Below are positions 62,397-64,000 of a DNA stretch of 64,000 nucleotides, piece by piece (the first letter of the stretch is position 1; each line of letters opens with the position of its first letter). This DNA comes from Pseudomonas viridiflava (GTDB lineage: Bacteria; Pseudomonadota; Gammaproteobacteria; Pseudomonadales; Pseudomonadaceae). The DNA lies in NCBI RefSeq assembly GCF_900583165.1, contig NZ_UTKY01000034.1:248001-312000 (forward strand), read 5' to 3'. The notes under the pieces were generated by a model. It saw nothing but the letters and a program-made list of their open reading frames with translations, ran no database searches and had not been told where the DNA came from. The translations under genes and the position numbers were made by a program.

Positions 62397-63140
62397 TTAA
62401 GGCTTGGCAGCCGCCAGGATCAGGGCTTTCATCTCGGCAACCGCGCCTTTGAAACCGACAAACAGCGCATGCGCCACCAGCGCATGGCCGATGTTCAATT
62501 CATTGATGCCCTTGATCGCGGCCACAGCTTCAACGTTGTGGTAGTGCAGGCCGTGGCCGGCGTTGACGATCAGGCCTTCGCGCAAGCCCACCGCAACACC
62601 GTCGATGATGCGTTGCAGCTCATCCGCCACTTCAGTCGGCGTGGTGGCATCGGCATAACGCCCGGTGTGCAGTTCGATGGCGGGCGCGCCAACACGGCGG
62701 GACGCTTCGATCTGGCGCTCGTCGGCGTCGATGAACAGCGAGACTTCGCTGCCGATCTGCGACAGGCGGTCCACCGCGGCTTTGATCCGCGCTTCCTGGC
62801 CGGCCACATCCAGGCCGCCTTCGGTGGTGAGTTCCTGGCGGGTTTCCGGCACCAGGCAGATGTGCGCCGGGCGGATGCGCTCGGCGAACGCCATCATTTC
62901 TTCGGTCACACCCATTTCGAAGTTCATGCGGGTTTGCAGCACGTCCTTGAGCAGCAGTACGTCGCGCTCCTGGATGTGGCGGCGGTCTTCGCGCAGGTGC
63001 ACGGTGATGCCGTCGGCGCCCGCTTCTTCGGCGTCCAGCGCAGCCTTGACCGGGTCAGGGTAACGGGTGCCCCGGGCCTGGCGCAGGGTAGCGACATGGT
63101 CGATGTTGACGCCAAGAAGAATGCGATTGCTGGTGGTCAC
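62397..63140 (-). CDS. pdxJ: Pyridoxine 5'-phosphate synthase PdxJ
   Basis: A 247-residue TIM-barrel protein. [59 protein letters not shown] and [11 protein letters not shown] are conserved PdxJ segments. It condenses 1-deoxyxylulose 5-phosphate with 3-amino-2-oxopropyl phosphate to form pyridoxine 5'-phosphate. Start is GTG 63140 with AGGAG upstream. It follows recO after 51 bases, the classical recO-pdxJ order. Confidence 0.96.
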   Translation of the reverse strand: MTTSNRILLGVNIDHVATLRQARGTRYPDPVKAALDAEEAGADGITVHLREDRRHIQERDVLLLKDVLQTRMNFEMGVTEEMMAFAERIRPAHICLVPETRQELTTEGGLDVAGQEARIKAAVDRLSQIGSEVSLFIDADERQIEASRRVGAPAIELHTGRYADATTPTEVADELQRIIDGVAVGLREGLIVNAGHGLHYHNVEAVAAIKGINELNIGHALVAHALFVGFKGAVAEMKALILAAAKP

Positions 63141-63191
63141 GGAAGCGCTCCTGAATAGGGAAAGAAACGCTGCACAGCATACACGGGGTTG

Positions 63192-63875
63192 TCAGGGCTT
63201 TCGAAACAACTCGCGACTCACCAGTGGCCGCCCGCCCAAATGCACGGCCAGGGCTTGGCGCATCAGGCGCTTGGCGGCTGACAAGGCACCGGGAGCGCTC
63301 CAATCGGCTTCGCTCATGGCGAGCAATTCGGTGCCGTGGAACAGGCCGGGTTGCAACAGGTAGACGCGCTCAAGACCAGCGTCCACTTGCAGGCGATACA
63401 GGCCATCGGCGGCGATGGGGTCACCGTGCAGGTCATTGCTCAGTTCAAAACCGTAGCCCAGGTCGTCGAGCAGGCGCCATTCGAAAGCGCGCAACAAAGG
63501 TTCCAGGGGACGGCCTTCGGCGAGGGCGAGCAAGGTGGCGGCGTAGTGATCGAAGACCGCCGGATGCGGGTCTTCGGCGGGGAGCAGGCGGATCAGCAGT
63601 TCGTTGAGGTAGAGGCCGCTGAACAGCGCTTCGCCATTGAGCCAGGCGGAGGTGCCGACGCTTTCCAGGCGGCCGACGTTTTTCAGTTCACCCTTGCCAC
63701 GAAATTCCACGTCCAACGCCACGAATGGCCGCGCCTGCGTGCCGGCCTTACCCCGCGCGCTGCGCAAGACAGCGCGAAGGCGGCCTTGGGGCGTGAGGAA
63801 GTCCACCAGCGCACTGGTCTCGCGGTAGGCGCGACTGTGCAGGACGTAGGCAGGTTGGCTGAGGGGTTGGGACAT
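63192..63875 (-). CDS. recO: DNA repair protein RecO
   Basis: A 227-residue protein with an N-terminal OB fold ([34 protein letters not shown]) and a helical C-terminal domain ([38 protein letters not shown]). RecO anneals complementary ssDNA and loads RecA with RecR at gaps. The Cys zinc-binding residues seen in some RecO proteins are absent. era, usually upstream, is not within the window; a REPIN lies 35 bases upstream. Confidence 0.95.
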   Translation of the reverse strand: MSQPLSQPAYVLHSRAYRETSALVDFLTPQGRLRAVLRSARGKAGTQARPFVALDVEFRGKGELKNVGRLESVGTSAWLNGEALFSGLYLNELLIRLLPAEDPHPAVFDHYAATLLALAEGRPLEPLLRAFEWRLLDDLGYGFELSNDLHGDPIAADGLYRLQVDAGLERVYLLQPGLFHGTELLAMSEADWSAPGALSAAKRLMRQALAVHLGGRPLVSRELFRKP

Positions 63876-63909
63876 GGGGTCTCTATCTTGAAAACAACCT
63901 AAACCTAAT

Positions 63910-64000
63910 GTGGGAGGGGCGGTGCGACGATTCGACTTGCCCCCGATGGCAGTGTGTCAGTCACTTATTCATTAACTGACCTACCGCTATCGGGGGCAAG
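63910..64000. repeat. REPIN with insertion, running off the window edge
   Basis: GTGGGAGGGG is followed by about 16 extra bases (CGGTGCGACGATTCGA) before CTTGCCCCCGATGGCAGTGTG; the second, inverted half begins at 63985 (CTATCGGGGGCAAG) and continues outside. The extra block replaces the loop of the first REP hairpin. Confidence 0.85.

Overview
The window is a GC-rich chromosomal segment of a member of the Pseudomonas fluorescens group. The evidence is the dense set of intergenic REP/REPIN palindromes with core GTGGGAGGGGGCTTGCCCCC, a membrane PQQ glucose dehydrogenase (gcd), type B ribosomal protein L31, the cmoAB, tadA, pdxJ and recO housekeeping genes, and the Pseudomonas-type pair of an icp protease inhibitor beside a second Lon protease. 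I see no tRNA, rRNA, IS element or CRISPR array.

Left part (1-30.2 kb): an accessory, interaction-oriented region. Three giant related proteins lie here: a 5'-truncated one (1-4275), a 2177-residue one (13795-20328) and a 1624-residue one (25334-30208). The last two end in leucine-rich repeats followed by a NEL-like module with a Cys-x-Asp signature (CGD, CAD), as in IpaH/SspH-type bacterial E3 ubiquitin ligases. Between them are metR, a GNAT/NUDIX pair, rpmE2 with a Zur-type box, a small orphan protein behind a plausible hrp box (candidate type III secretion substrate), an FMN/Fe-S glutamate-synthase-like protein, a gtrABC O-antigen glucosylation cassette whose gtrC is visibly AT-richer than its surroundings, opgC, an amino-acid permease and a long PBP1-like protein.

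Middle (30.3-45.2 kb): metals, energy and signalling. A NfeR-like PadR regulator and an NfeF-like siderophore-interacting ferric reductase sit behind a perfect TATATC-type palindrome. A ZnuD-like TonB receptor carries a second Zur-type box. gcd follows a pair of inverted DnaA boxes. A minus-strand operon (cupredoxin-like protein, EAL phosphodiesterase, DUF3034 protein, globin lipoprotein) is preceded by a paralogous EAL protein; both have degenerate GGDEF motifs.

Right part (45.2-64 kb): a minus-strand catabolic cluster (amidase, NodB-fold hydrolase resembling cyclic-imide hydrolase, MFS carrier, two SDR dehydrogenases, a small CxxC protein, a CobW-type GTPase, and a PotD-like binding protein without signal peptide). 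A divergent GntR/FadR-type regulator with two winged-helix domains faces it; the shared intergenic region holds two GTACAT/ATGTAC inverted repeats. Then come asrA/lon2 with a textbook sigma-32 promoter, icp, a YhhN protein, cmoA-cmoB, tadA, a Tat-exported multicopper oxidase, pdxJ and recO. REPINs separate most transcription units.
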